From an uncultured Phycisphaerae bacterium (GTDB lineage Bacteria > Planctomycetota > Phycisphaerae > Sedimentisphaerales > Anaerohalosphaeraceae), in assembly GCA_937949545.1 (NCBI GenBank), contig CALEDR010000030.1, positions 1 to 64,000 on the forward strand: a stretch of DNA of 64,000 nt. Reading direction: 5' to 3'. Shown here piece by piece: positions 8,880-18,194 of this stretch. The notes under the pieces were generated by a model. It did no database searches. It was not told the DNA's origin and was given only the letters and a program-made list of their open reading frames with translations. Numbering within the stretch: the stretch's first letter is position 1; each line of letters starts with the position of its first letter. The position numbers and the translations under genes are program-made.

Positions 8880-11141
8880 TTAGGGATAGAGCCCTTCGGC
8901 CAGCCAACTGCGGGCAAAGGCGGCAAAGTCTGCCAAATCAATGCGGCAATAGGATGTGCCGGTATTATCAAAGTTGTAGGCATTGCCTTCAAAAGCCGGG
9001 TTGATACAGGGCTTAATGCCGGTGGTGCTGTAGTACTCGGAAGCAATTGAATCGGCATCTACTACATAGTTGTATACCCGCAGATTGTCGACGGCACCGG
9101 CCAGAAAGTTCAGCAGGTTGTCGCGGTTGGACGAATCCCGGCTGGCCCCCAGCAGAACCCCGCGCTGCCACGGCAGGAAACGAGCGGATGTGCCGGCTGC
9201 GGCAGAAGCTACCTGCTGACCGTCCACATAAATCCGCAGCGTGCCGCCCTGCGACCAAGTGGCGCCGACCAGATGCCACTGGCCGTTGTACATCCCGAAT
9301 TCCGGACGGGTCGGACGCCCTTCGGAGGTCGCGATTTCCTGATACTCACCCGCCGGACCTTCACCGCGGACATTCAGACGGGCGTTCTGGGCCGCATTCA
9401 CTGAGAACCCCAGACCGGTTGTGGCTCCATCGTTGTAGTTCAGCCAGATAGTTCCGGCAGCCGTCGGCTTGACCCAGCAGAGGATGGAGCCCTCATCCAG
9501 ACCGCCGCCCAGACCGTTCGTCAGCGGGCCGGCCTTCGGATAGGCGTTGGGGCCAAAATCCACATACTGACCGGCGCCGTCCAGCACCACATAGTACCCG
9601 TCAATCCCGCCCACATTGCTGAAGGTCGGCAGAAGACTCGGATTGTTGAAGTTCATCCCGACACCGTGATTGTTTTCCACAGCATCAGTGAAGTTGTTCT
9701 CGAACTGATACTGCGCCACCATCCGCCCGACCTTCAGCCAGACTGCGTTGCTGTACACATCCGGACTGGTGCCGCCGCCGGAGATGGTCGCATTGTTCCA
9801 AATCCGCACGTAGTAGTACCCCTGATTCGCTACGGAGGCATTGACAATGGTCAAATTCGGCGAATCGGTTCCGACCATGGTATCTCCGCCGATCTGGTCA
9901 TCTGCGGAATAATACCACTGGTAATGTTCCGGCGTTGTGGAAACGACGCTCACCGTAAAGGCCGGGGAGGCCGTCGCACCGAGCATGACCGTCTTATTGG
10001 TCGGCTGGCTCAGAATCACCGGAATGCTCGGAACCGTCTCAAAACTCCAGGTATATCCAATCAGATTATTGGGGTCCCCGGGAGCATATACGCCGCCCTG
10101 ACCGTTGTCTAATCCCTCCTCAATCATCCAGAAATACTGCCCGCCGGAGCTGAGTTTCGGATTGGGAACAAACTGAACATCAGTTACAGAAGGACTCGTT
10201 TGGTCCACGCTGCCGGCATAATACAGGTTGGGATCATTCGGATAGACGGTTTGATTCTTCGAAATGTAGACATAATGCTTCTTGATGGCCGGATTGACCG
10301 GATAGGTGCCGGTCAAATCCACGCCGGCTTTCCACGAAAGCACCAAATCCACCTGGCCGATGCCGCTGGGCACCCCAACCAGTGTCGCTCCGTTCGCCGG
10401 AGTCGGGAAATGAGCCCGCTGCTTGGCGACCGGCGGCACAACCAGCGACTCGCCCGGCATAATCGCAATATCATCGACAAAAACTTTCAGAGCCGCGTTG
10501 TTGCTTTGGGCTCTCCAGTAAATGCGGTCGAGGGCTTCTGTGGTCGCTGCGCGGAAACCGAAGGACGTTTGGGTTCCAACGGACAGGATATCGGCTGCTG
10601 TTGCGTCCGCAATCTCTTCTTTCAGATAGACTTTCAATGTATCTGTGGCATTATTAATGACCATCCACACACAATACCACTTGTTGGCCGTGATGGGTCT
10701 CAAATCTCTCCACGTGCCGCCGTCACGAACCCCCAAAATCCCGCCCGTCCACCGAATTTGAGGCCGGAAAGCCCCCCAATCGGTTCCTCCGGTCGGGGGA
10801 GTATCTATGTTTGTCATTCCAAAGGCCTGGTCTGTACTTCCGTTGGTACGAAACCGTAAAAACAGGGTTTTCGTCTCCCCCTCAGGAATAGAGGTCTCAG
10901 AGGAAAGGATACAATAAGCCGCCGACTGCTGAGTGGGAGCTTGCGAAAGACTCATCACTTTATTATCAGCGTTGGCTGGATCCAGTTCGATGACAGCATC
11001 GTTATCGGTTGTATTGGCTTTCCAGTTCGTTGTGGCAGTATCCACAGGCCCCAACTGATAACTTTCAAAATCATCCACCCTTACGGCTTTGCTCAAGCCG
11101 ATAAGCGCAAAGAAAGACAAAATAAGGACAAATTTCTTCAT
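8880..11141 (-). CDS. secreted non-catalytic multidomain protein (FnIII-like, Ig-like, LamG, dockerin-like)
   Basis: 753 residues, with no recognised catalytic domain. A signal peptide covers about 1-19 (ending LSKA). A beta-sandwich module (about 20-230, beginning VRDDFESYQLG-like) is followed by an FnIII-like module (about 235-370, with YFWMIEEG), an Ig-like module (about 375-475, QWYYSADD, GYYYVRIWN), a LamG domain (about 480-700) and a C-terminal dockerin-like segment (CRIDLADFAAFARSWL). AAGGAG precedes ATG 11141. It probably binds polysaccharide or acts as a surface scaffold alongside the enzymes around it. The gene has its own strong terminator and a long AT-rich upstream region, so it is probably a separate transcription unit. 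Confidence 0.75.
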   Translation of the reverse strand: MKKFVLILSFFALIGLSKAVRVDDFESYQLGPVDTATTNWKANTTDNDAVIELDPANADNKVMSLSQAPTQQSAAYCILSSETSIPEGETKTLFLRFRTNGSTDQAFGMTNIDTPPTGGTDWGAFRPQIRWTGGILGVRDGGTWRDLRPITANKWYCVWMVINNATDTLKVYLKEEIADATAADILSVGTQTSFGFRAATTEALDRIYWRAQSNNAALKVFVDDIAIMPGESLVVPPVAKQRAHFPTPANGATLVGVPSGIGQVDLVLSWKAGVDLTGTYPVNPAIKKHYVYISKNQTVYPNDPNLYYAGSVDQTSPSVTDVQFVPNPKLSSGGQYFWMIEEGLDNGQGGVYAPGDPNNLIGYTWSFETVPSIPVILSQPTNKTVMLGATASPAFTVSVVSTTPEHYQWYYSADDQIGGDTMVGTDSPNLTIVNASVANQGYYYVRIWNNATISGGGTSPDVYSNAVWLKVGRMVAQYQFENNFTDAVENNHGVGMNFNNPSLLPTFSNVGGIDGYYVVLDGAGQYVDFGPNAYPKAGPLTNGLGGGLDEGSILCWVKPTAAGTIWLNYNDGATTGLGFSVNAAQNARLNVRGEGPAGEYQEIATSEGRPTRPEFGMYNGQWHLVGATWSQGGTLRIYVDGQQVASAAAGTSARFLPWQRGVLLGASRDSSNRDNLLNFLAGAVDNLRVYNYVVDADSIASEYYSTTGIKPCINPAFEGNAYNFDNTGTSYCRIDLADFAAFARSWLAEGLYP

Positions 11142-11550
11142 TTCGTTCTCCTTTCCAGATTAAAAATATATTTTATATCTTTTGTTGTTCGTGCCCTTTG
11201 AAACCGTGCATAATAAAAACCATCGGCCCGTTTAAGGGTCTTCTAAATACTTCTATCCGCTAAACTCCCTTTTTTACCTAAAATCACACTTTTTTTAGAA
11301 AAAACGAAAAACGAATTAAACTGTTCTTAACCCCTATTAACAACAAAGAGTTATAAAATATCCAAAAAATAGGCCTTCTAGATATAATAGCCATTTCAGG
11401 ACACAGATAATCTGGAAAAGACCACGTTCTTGAAATGAAAACACAGGAGTATATGGAGCTGGATTATCTCTCGTGAATGATTCTGTATAGCCAGCCCTGG
11501 TTTTTCGGGTTGCCCCCGGACGGTCTGCTTCGGCTGCTGGGCCGGATTGA
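11142..11550. other. AT-rich non-coding spacer (409 bp)
   Basis: This lies between the start of the LamG/Ig-like gene (11141) and the end of the second GH2 gene (11551). It is much richer in A and T than the genes beside it and has several TATA-like stretches (for example around 11165-11180 and 11350-11395). It probably holds the promoter of the 8880-11141 gene, but no -35/-10 pair could be chosen with confidence. No clear terminator for the GH2 gene was seen. The short frames here do not look coding. Confidence 0.5.
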
Positions 11551-14076
11551 CTAATCCGCACGGCTGGAAAACGAAGCGCTGCCGGATATCAGGCCCGACG
11601 CGGAAGCCGTCACGGTAATCAGACCCGGCGTTTCGAGAACCCGAATCAGACCGGTTGCAATCCCCGCCTCCGCCCGAATCGAAGCCGGTGAAACCAGTTC
11701 TGCCGGCCCGGAGACAGACAGGGTAACCATAGTACTCGAGGCCGTCGGAACCAGCGTACCATTGGCATCCAGGATGGAGACATACACAAACACCAGCTCC
11801 GAACCATTGGCCGGTACATCGGTCGTATCAAAGGCCGGCGACAAAGACCGGGCTGTGCCGGGGGTCCGCACCTGATGCTGGGCGACGACTTGTCCATTGA
11901 TCAGTCCCTCAGCCCGCAGGACGCCCGAACTCCACGTCAGCCCGCTGAAGGTAAACGGCGGATGCGGCAGATTCGTCCCCGTATCCGGAGAGCGTTCCTC
12001 AATCCATACATCATTCAAATACAGCCGCACCCGCTGACAGTTGCTGTACACCGTCACCGTCGTCGGCGAAGAAGACCGCCAGTAGTTGGCGATAAAGACC
12101 ATCGGCCCGCCGCTGACCCCTTCAATTTGTACATCGGGGTCCCGCTGGCTCTTCCAGAAATAATATGAAAACTTCGGCAGCCGATAAATATCCAGTACCC
12201 CGGACGGATACGGCCCGTAGTCGATGCCCACCCACAGCCCGTCACCGCACAGGTAGTTCATCCCGAGATTTTGGCTGTAGCCGTCCATATGATTGACGAC
12301 CTGCGCCAGCATCGCCGTTTCGCCGTAGGCATATTTATCCCCTACCAACCCCCTCCGCACATCGCTGGCACATCCGTCGCCGCCGTATTCCCAGTGGCCG
12401 TATTCGCTGATGACCAGCGGCTTGGAACCGCTGTAGGTCCGTGCACCGGCCGTGGGAGTGGCAATAAAAATGTCGTAAATCCAGTCATACAGCCAGCCGC
12501 TGATATACGCCCCCGGGTACTCCGCCCGTCCGATATTGACGGCGGTCGAAGCATATGTCGAGTTGAAATCCGTCTCGTTGAGCGACAGCTCCCAGACAAT
12601 CACCGAAGGCCGGCTGCGGTCCCGCCGAATCATATCCCGCATCATCTGATAGGAATGATTGCGAAACGTCGTGCCCCCGATGTACTGAAAGCCCGGAATC
12701 GCATTCATCACCAAAATCCCCAACTCATCGCAGGCGTCCATAAACGCCGGGTCCTGCGGATAATGTGCCGTGCGGATATAGTCAAAGCCCGCTTCCTTAA
12801 GCTTGAGGGCATCGCGCCGCTGCCCGACATTGCCCATCGCATAACCGACAAACGGATAATCCTGCAGCCGGTTAGCCCCCCGGAATTTGAACGGCTGGCC
12901 GTTAATTCGAAATCCGTCGGCCTTGCTGAAGGAAATGCTTCGGATGCCGATTCGCGTCTTCTGCCAGTCCGCCGGACGCTCCCCGTCAAACACTTCCGTA
13001 TAGAGCGTGTAGAGATACGGACTGTGCGGATGCCACAAATTCGGCTGCTGAACGGTCATTGTCTGTGTAACCGTGAAGGCCGCTCCGGCGGCTATGCTTT
13101 GAGCAGAGGAGACCTGGGCAACAATCCGCTGCTGCTTGTCTGCAAGATACGTTCGAACCGTGAAGCTCCGTGCGGTTCCGTAGTCATTTTTCACCTGGGT
13201 CTTGACCTGCACCTGCGCAGCGGAACTGCTCACCGACGGATACGTAACAAAAATTCCACCGCCGGCCGGCGTATTGGCATAGACGGCATCCGTCACATAA
13301 AGCTTGTCCATATAATGCAGCCAAACATCCCGATACAACCCGCCCCAGTTAAACCAGTCCGCCTTGCCGATCGGCACATCCGGATTGTCTGTATTGTCCA
13401 CTTTGACAGCGAGGACATTTTCGCCGCCGTAAACCAGATACCCGCTCAGGTCATACAGAAACGGCAGATATCCGCCGTAATGTGCAGCCAGCTTCGTGCC
13501 GTTTATCCAGACATCCGTAACGGTATTGGCCCCTTCAAACTCCAGAAAGACCTTGCCGCCTGCCGCCGCAGGATCCAACAAAAACCGCTTTCGATACCAG
13601 CTGACCCCCTCATAACTGTAGTTCGGCCAGGCCGGACGCAGCGGGTCCGGACCCGTCTGGCCACTGATGGGCGGATTATGCGGCAGACGCACGGAAACCC
13701 AACCGCTGTCATCATAGGAGGGGGCAGAAGCCGCATCCCCCGCAATCTCTCCCTTATAAAACTTCCAGCCGAGATTGAAGGACACTTTCTGTCGGCGGGT
13801 CGAGATGGGAACATAGTAAACATCGGCCGGGTCATCCAGCCACTGAAAGGCAAACACCGCCAAATCCCCCATCCCCACCTGTTCATCGCGGTCCAAATCA
13901 AACCGGGCATCAAATTCCGCCTGTCCGCCTGCCGTCCGCCAGACACAGGCCATCTGTCCGAGGTCGGCGATGCTGATTCTCCCGTCTCCGTCAAAATCCG
14001 CCGTCAGCGGTCCGGCGCAAACTTCTCCCAGCAGCCAAGCAGCCAGCAGAATCGTCCACCCTGTCTGTTTTTTCAT
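11551..14076 (-). CDS. secreted GH2 glycosidase with N-terminal dockerin-like domain
   Basis: An 841-residue GH2 enzyme. ATG 14076 is chosen because GGGGGTG lies just upstream; an in-frame GTG 6 nt earlier is less well placed. A signal peptide covers about 1-22. Unusually, the dockerin-like pair is at the N-terminus (about 25-82: DFDGDGRISIADLGQM and DLDRDEQVGMGDLAVF). GH2 sugar-binding, Ig-like and TIM-barrel domains follow. The probable acid/base Glu is in LSLNET near 500 and the nucleophile Glu in ISEYG near 557. The last 100 residues look like an Ig/Big-type domain. It lies 39 nt after the GH5-like gene and is probably co-transcribed. It differs in domain order from the GH2 enzyme at 1355-4711, so the two are not recent copies. 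Confidence 0.87.
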   Translation of the reverse strand: MKKQTGWTILLAAWLLGEVCAGPLTADFDGDGRISIADLGQMACVWRTAGGQAEFDARFDLDRDEQVGMGDLAVFAFQWLDDPADVYYVPISTRRQKVSFNLGWKFYKGEIAGDAASAPSYDDSGWVSVRLPHNPPISGQTGPDPLRPAWPNYSYEGVSWYRKRFLLDPAAAGGKVFLEFEGANTVTDVWINGTKLAAHYGGYLPFLYDLSGYLVYGGENVLAVKVDNTDNPDVPIGKADWFNWGGLYRDVWLHYMDKLYVTDAVYANTPAGGGIFVTYPSVSSSAAQVQVKTQVKNDYGTARSFTVRTYLADKQQRIVAQVSSAQSIAAGAAFTVTQTMTVQQPNLWHPHSPYLYTLYTEVFDGERPADWQKTRIGIRSISFSKADGFRINGQPFKFRGANRLQDYPFVGYAMGNVGQRRDALKLKEAGFDYIRTAHYPQDPAFMDACDELGILVMNAIPGFQYIGGTTFRNHSYQMMRDMIRRDRSRPSVIVWELSLNETDFNSTYASTAVNIGRAEYPGAYISGWLYDWIYDIFIATPTAGARTYSGSKPLVISEYGHWEYGGDGCASDVRRGLVGDKYAYGETAMLAQVVNHMDGYSQNLGMNYLCGDGLWVGIDYGPYPSGVLDIYRLPKFSYYFWKSQRDPDVQIEGVSGGPMVFIANYWRSSSPTTVTVYSNCQRVRLYLNDVWIEERSPDTGTNLPHPPFTFSGLTWSSGVLRAEGLINGQVVAQHQVRTPGTARSLSPAFDTTDVPANGSELVFVYVSILDANGTLVPTASSTMVTLSVSGPAELVSPASIRAEAGIATGLIRVLETPGLITVTASASGLISGSASFSSRAD

Positions 14077-14115
14077 GGGCACACCCCCAAATGAAAAATC
14101 CGAAATCCGAAAAAA

Positions 14116-17100
14116 TTACGGCTCTTGTTGGGAAGAACAGACAAGAACAATCTCCTCGATTTCCAGTGCATGCGGTTCGTTGGCAGCTTCCGGAAAGAGC
14201 CGCGCTCCAAAAGAAACCTGCACGGCCTCCAGCCGGCTCCAGTCAGCCGGTCCGCCGTTTCTGTCCGGCTGGTCCCAATAATCCAACCCCACCGTCGGAT
14301 AAGGCCGCGGCAGCCAGCTGGCCGTCATCGGCTCCAGACGGCTCAGCGGGATTTCGTACTCTTTCCATTCCCCGCTCAGCGGAATCTTCACTCCGCGCAC
14401 CCAGCCGTCCCGTCCAATGAAAATCAGTTCCATCTGCCGTGTCTTGGGCTGCACTGCCCGGGCCCGCACCCGAACCGCATCCAGCCTCTTTAAATCCTCC
14501 CGGCGAGGTTCTATTCTCTCATCCAATATCAGACGAAACGACACATCCTGCGGCGCCGGACGAAACGTCGGCACCTCGACCCGCAGCGCCGCGCCGTCCG
14601 CCGTCATCCCGCGAGTCAACCGCCGCGAAAAAGGAACCCGATGCTCTGAATTGGGGAAAATCAGTCGGTCGCTGTCCGCCGACGCCTCAAACAGCACAAA
14701 CTCCGAATCTGCCGCAATCACCGGCACCCGCCAAAGAAGCGGTGAAGGCCGTACGGCAATCTCCTCCAGTTCAAACCCATGAGTCCGACTTTCGGCTCCC
14801 GGAAACAGCCAAGCCCCAAAGGTCAATCGGGCCGTCTTGAGATTCGCAATGCAGACATCTTTCAGATGAATCTCAGTTCGGCCTTTCTGTTTGTCCAGAC
14901 CAATCAGATGCTTGTCCTGCATTCCGTAGCGGTCAATCAGCACAAGCTCCAACCGGTCGGTCTGTTCACTCAGCGGCCGTCCCTTCAAAATCAAAACGGC
15001 ATTTTCGTAGTATTCCTTCTCAAAAACATCGGAACCTTCAGACGGCATCGGACTGTTCAGCGCAAGGTCAATGCTGACAGCTCCGTTGCTCTCAAATCCG
15101 GCTGTCAGCACGCGAAGCCGACGCCGACCGCCTTCTTCCGGCAGCGAAACGGATGCCTGACGGGCGGACCACTGCTTCAGGTCGGGCGTCTGAGAAACCG
15201 CCGCCGCATCAAAAAGAACCAGCGGGGACGCCTCGGCCTTCATTGAAGAAGTCGGCGGCCCGACAATCCGCGCCGGAAACGTAAGCATTTGTCCGTCCTG
15301 AATCACACTCACCGCGTATTCGATGAGTTGCCCCGCTTTGCCCTCTATCGGCGCCTCATAGTCAAACCGCGAAAGCGGCTTCATCGGAATCTTTTCAAAC
15401 TCCGCCCCCGCCTGTTTTCGCACCCAGCAGACCATCTCCTGCGGCTGTTCGTCCCATACCCCTTTGACCCGAATCACAAAGGGTCTTTCCTCCGCAATCT
15501 GCCGAGGCGGACGATGATGAATCCCAACCGGATTTTTCTGCCGAGCCGGTACAATATACTCGCAGCTGAAATCGGCTTCCGTCAAAATCGAGGGGTCTCT
15601 TCGGAGCCGATACACACCCGACTGAACTTCCACCACACCCTGTGCGGCCCTGCCGCCAAGCGAATTGCCTTCATTGAGCCCCTCAAAAGAAAAAGAGGTC
15701 CCCAAATCCGGCACGGCAATTGTCATCCGCCTTGTCCCCCAAACCAGATAGGCCGCCTGACGGCCCCGGCTGGGCCGGCCGAACGGGTCGCGAATCCACA
15801 CGACATCCGGATAGACCTCCAGCCGCCACAAGCCTTCGGCCTGTTTTTCCAGAAAATATGAACCGGTCCCTTCATACTCCAGCATCGGTGAACTGCCGCA
15901 GCCGATAATCCGCTCCAGCTGCGCCGGTTTGGGCGGGACGGTCCGGGTTGTATTGGAATAGAAGAATTCCCGCTCCGTGACCAGCTCGCTCAAGTCCTCC
16001 TCAAAGCTAACCCGCACCGGCCCGAAACGGTCGGCTTCCGAAGCGGCAAAATCCCTCGGCAGACGGCGGAAGGCCTCGGCCGCAATCAGCAGACTGACCG
16101 CTTTGCCGGGCGTATAGACCAGATTCAGACAATGCGTCTGGTACTCCAGATTTCTCGAGGCCAGCGGCAGCGGGTCATAGGAAAACATTGCGGCAAACTG
16201 AGCCCCGCCGCTGCGAAATGTGCGAGCCATCGCCGGATACAGATACGAACCCGCCACATCCGCTGCATCAAATTCATAGATGACCTTGGGCTTATTTTTC
16301 AAAGCCGGATCAAACAAAAGTCGATAGGATTCGACCCGCGGCAGAAAATTGCTCGGGAGCGTAAAGCCGCTGACCAGTCCTGTTGGATACCAGCCGAACG
16401 TAGCCCCATCGGCCAGAGAATCTCGGACCGCCGGAGCAATCGCCATATCCTGACTGACATTGAAAACTATCGGCTTGCTCCAACCGGCGTCCCGAATCGC
16501 CTGAACCAGCGCATTAATGTATTCCACCGGCTTTTGTCCCGGGTGATGATGCGGTTCATTGACAGGTTCTATCAGTACGATAGCCGGCTCATCTTTGTAG
16601 GCCCGCCCCGTATAACGATTGACATGCTGAACAATCTGTGAAAGATACCGCTGCTGAACGGCAATTGCCTCCGGATTGATGCCCAATTCCCGCTTCGAGA
16701 AAAATCGCGGGAATCCCTGGCAGGTGTTCATCTCCTCCGGCTCCGGCCAGACCGGACTGTACAGGGTAATGGGCGTCAGCAGAATAGATATCCCCCTTTT
16801 TCCGGCCTGAGCAATCACATAATCCAGCAGTTCCAGATGCTCATTATCAATCAGATTGCCCTGCCGGTCACTGTTTTCCCAATCACCCCAGAAGCTGAGC
16901 CGAAGCCCGTCCAGCCCCAGCCGAGCCAGATGGGCCATATCCGCCTCCACCGTCTTTTTGCGGTCCGCTCCGACATAGCCGGCGGCCCGGAAACTGTACC
17001 CGGACGGCAGACAGTAATTCACCCCAAACAGGGCGGCCTCCTGCTGCGTATCCCGCCAGCGCAGCACGCCTTCCGCATCTATAGAAAGACCCCTCTGGGC

Positions 17101-17205
17101 TTCAGACCGTCCTGCTCCTTCAGTCCCCAATACACAGACCGCTGACATCCAAAGCAGAACAAAGATCGTTCGAACTCCCTTTGCCATTTTGCCTGATTGT
17201 ATCAT
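14116..17205 (-). CDS. secreted GH5-like (clan GH-A) glycosidase with duplicated C-terminal beta-module
   Basis: 1029 residues. A signal peptide covers about 1-30. A TIM barrel (about 50-360) has the clan GH-A layout: GLRLSFWGDWE, then the acid/base Glu in EPVNEPHHHPG near 216 and the probable nucleophile Glu in VIYEFDAADV near 311. Beta-rich regions follow. Two related modules at the C-terminus (about 708-815 and 888-1025) share the closing pattern FGAWLFPGAES...FELEEI and FGARLFPEAAN...LEIEEI, an internal duplication. Unlike the other enzymes here it has no LamG or dockerin-like segment. ATG 17205 follows GAGAGG; an ATG six codons later is the alternative. The exact GH family and substrate are uncertain. 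Confidence 0.75.
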   Translation of the reverse strand: MIQSGKMAKGVRTIFVLLWMSAVCVLGTEGAGRSEAQRGLSIDAEGVLRWRDTQQEAALFGVNYCLPSGYSFRAAGYVGADRKKTVEADMAHLARLGLDGLRLSFWGDWENSDRQGNLIDNEHLELLDYVIAQAGKRGISILLTPITLYSPVWPEPEEMNTCQGFPRFFSKRELGINPEAIAVQQRYLSQIVQHVNRYTGRAYKDEPAIVLIEPVNEPHHHPGQKPVEYINALVQAIRDAGWSKPIVFNVSQDMAIAPAVRDSLADGATFGWYPTGLVSGFTLPSNFLPRVESYRLLFDPALKNKPKVIYEFDAADVAGSYLYPAMARTFRSGGAQFAAMFSYDPLPLASRNLEYQTHCLNLVYTPGKAVSLLIAAEAFRRLPRDFAASEADRFGPVRVSFEEDLSELVTEREFFYSNTTRTVPPKPAQLERIIGCGSSPMLEYEGTGSYFLEKQAEGLWRLEVYPDVVWIRDPFGRPSRGRQAAYLVWGTRRMTIAVPDLGTSFSFEGLNEGNSLGGRAAQGVVEVQSGVYRLRRDPSILTEADFSCEYIVPARQKNPVGIHHRPPRQIAEERPFVIRVKGVWDEQPQEMVCWVRKQAGAEFEKIPMKPLSRFDYEAPIEGKAGQLIEYAVSVIQDGQMLTFPARIVGPPTSSMKAEASPLVLFDAAAVSQTPDLKQWSARQASVSLPEEGGRRRLRVLTAGFESNGAVSIDLALNSPMPSEGSDVFEKEYYENAVLILKGRPLSEQTDRLELVLIDRYGMQDKHLIGLDKQKGRTEIHLKDVCIANLKTARLTFGAWLFPGAESRTHGFELEEIAVRPSPLLWRVPVIAADSEFVLFEASADSDRLIFPNSEHRVPFSRRLTRGMTADGAALRVEVPTFRPAPQDVSFRLILDERIEPRREDLKRLDAVRVRARAVQPKTRQMELIFIGRDGWVRGVKIPLSGEWKEYEIPLSRLEPMTASWLPRPYPTVGLDYWDQPDRNGGPADWSRLEAVQVSFGARLFPEAANEPHALEIEEIVLVCSSQQEP

Positions 17206-17225
17206 CCGGAAACCTCTCGCTCATC

Positions 17226-17258
17226 AAAAAAAGTCCCCGTCTGTGCTCAGACAGGGAC
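17226..17258 (-). terminator. intrinsic terminator after the prepilin-like gene
   Basis: On the minus strand, GTCCCTGTCTG and CAGACGGGGAC form an 11-bp stem with one G-U pair and a 4-nt loop, followed by seven T. The T-run ends only 20 nt before the GH5-like start codon. Confidence 0.92.
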
Positions 17259-17296
17259 AATACCGCTCCAAAGAAAACTCTCCCCCATTTCAATAA

Positions 17297-18118
17297 TTAA
17301 GAATCCGGATAACGTTTCATCCAGTCCGGCCACTGGCGGCTTTGATTGTTGTTCCACCGCGTGTTCCACTTCAGCCGCCACAATTCCTTGAGGCCGACCT
17401 TTCGGCTCTGCCCATCGACAAACAGCCAGTTGGGACCGCCGTTGTGCCGGTCCAGACAATAGGTGCTCAGTCCGCCGCTGTTGTAGGCGTTCTTGCCTGC
17501 CTCGACTCCCCGCGACGGCGGCGGTGAATCCGTATCGAGCGCATTGGCTCCCTCCCACATCCCGCCGCCCATCAGCGGCACGGCGGACGGCACACGGATG
17601 CGGCTGACCTTCCGCCAGTAATAATCCCGCCAGGCCGGAGCAATGTTGTATGTGCCCGGCACGCCGACATCCAGCGGATTGTGCGCCCAGCCGTTCACGG
17701 AATAACTGCCGTACTGCCCGTGTTCTCCCCAATAAGGCACAGGAATGCCGCCGTACCCATACCGGCCCCAAGCCGTAAACTCATCCGGCACCTGACCGGG
17801 CACCGTATCCAGAAAACGCGCGGCCCGCGGGCAGAGCCGCAGGTCATCCGTATGCTGATAATACGACAGCAAATCCGTCATCCACATCGTGCCGCCGTTC
17901 CAGCCGACCGGAAGACTCGACTCATTATCCTGTGCATAGAGGGTATAGAGGATTCCCCACTGCTTCAGATTGGAAAGGCAAATCACCCCTTGTGACTGCT
18001 CCCGGGCCTTGCGAAGGCTGGGCACCAGCACGGACAGCAGAACGGAAATAATCGCAATCACCACCAGCAGTTCAATCAGGGTAAAGGCCCGTACTTTTTG
18101 CTGCGTTCGAACTTTCAT
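17297..18118 (-). CDS. type II secretion/type IV pilin-like prepilin with H-X9-DG motif
   Basis: 273 residues from ATG 18118, chosen because AAAGG lies upstream and because it puts the prepilin signal near the N-terminus (a longer frame exists upstream). The prepilin N-methylation motif RAFTLIELLVVIAIISVLL is at about residues 10-28. The globular domain ends with H-NGGPNWLFV-DG, the H-X9-DG motif typical of the large planctomycete/verrucomicrobial prepilin-like family (related to DUF1559 proteins). It should be cleaved by a prepilin peptidase and assembled at the membrane as a pseudopilin. It sits between genes for secreted enzymes and LamG proteins, so a role in their export or surface display is possible but unproven. 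Confidence 0.9.
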   Translation of the reverse strand: MKVRTQQKVRAFTLIELLVVIAIISVLLSVLVPSLRKAREQSQGVICLSNLKQWGILYTLYAQDNESSLPVGWNGGTMWMTDLLSYYQHTDDLRLCPRAARFLDTVPGQVPDEFTAWGRYGYGGIPVPYWGEHGQYGSYSVNGWAHNPLDVGVPGTYNIAPAWRDYYWRKVSRIRVPSAVPLMGGGMWEGANALDTDSPPPSRGVEAGKNAYNSGGLSTYCLDRHNGGPNWLFVDGQSRKVGLKELWRLKWNTRWNNNQSRQWPDWMKRYPDS

Positions 18119-18155
18119 GTTTTTGCCTTTCCTTTTTGCCCGCATATTTCCTATG

Positions 18156-18188
18156 AAAAGGGAGGGCTGTTCAAACAGCTCCTCCCTT
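18156..18188 (-). terminator. probable terminator after the LamG/dockerin gene
   Basis: On the minus strand, AAGGGAGGAGCTGT pairs with ACAGCCCTCCCTT with a single bulged A, followed by a short T-run of four. It lies just after the stop at 18195 and about 40 nt before the prepilin start codon. Confidence 0.7.
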
Positions 18189-18194
18189 CCGGTT

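Noticed and set aside
11337-11561. Short open frame in the AT-rich spacer
   Set aside because: It overlaps the end of the GH2 gene, lacks a ribosome-binding site and has no sensible composition. The spacer is better read as regulatory DNA.
12271-14094. Plus-strand open frame of 607 codons
   Set aside because: It lies exactly antisense to the GH2 gene, has Arg/Pro/His-rich composition and no recognisable domain. It is a shadow of the GC-rich codon pattern on the other strand.
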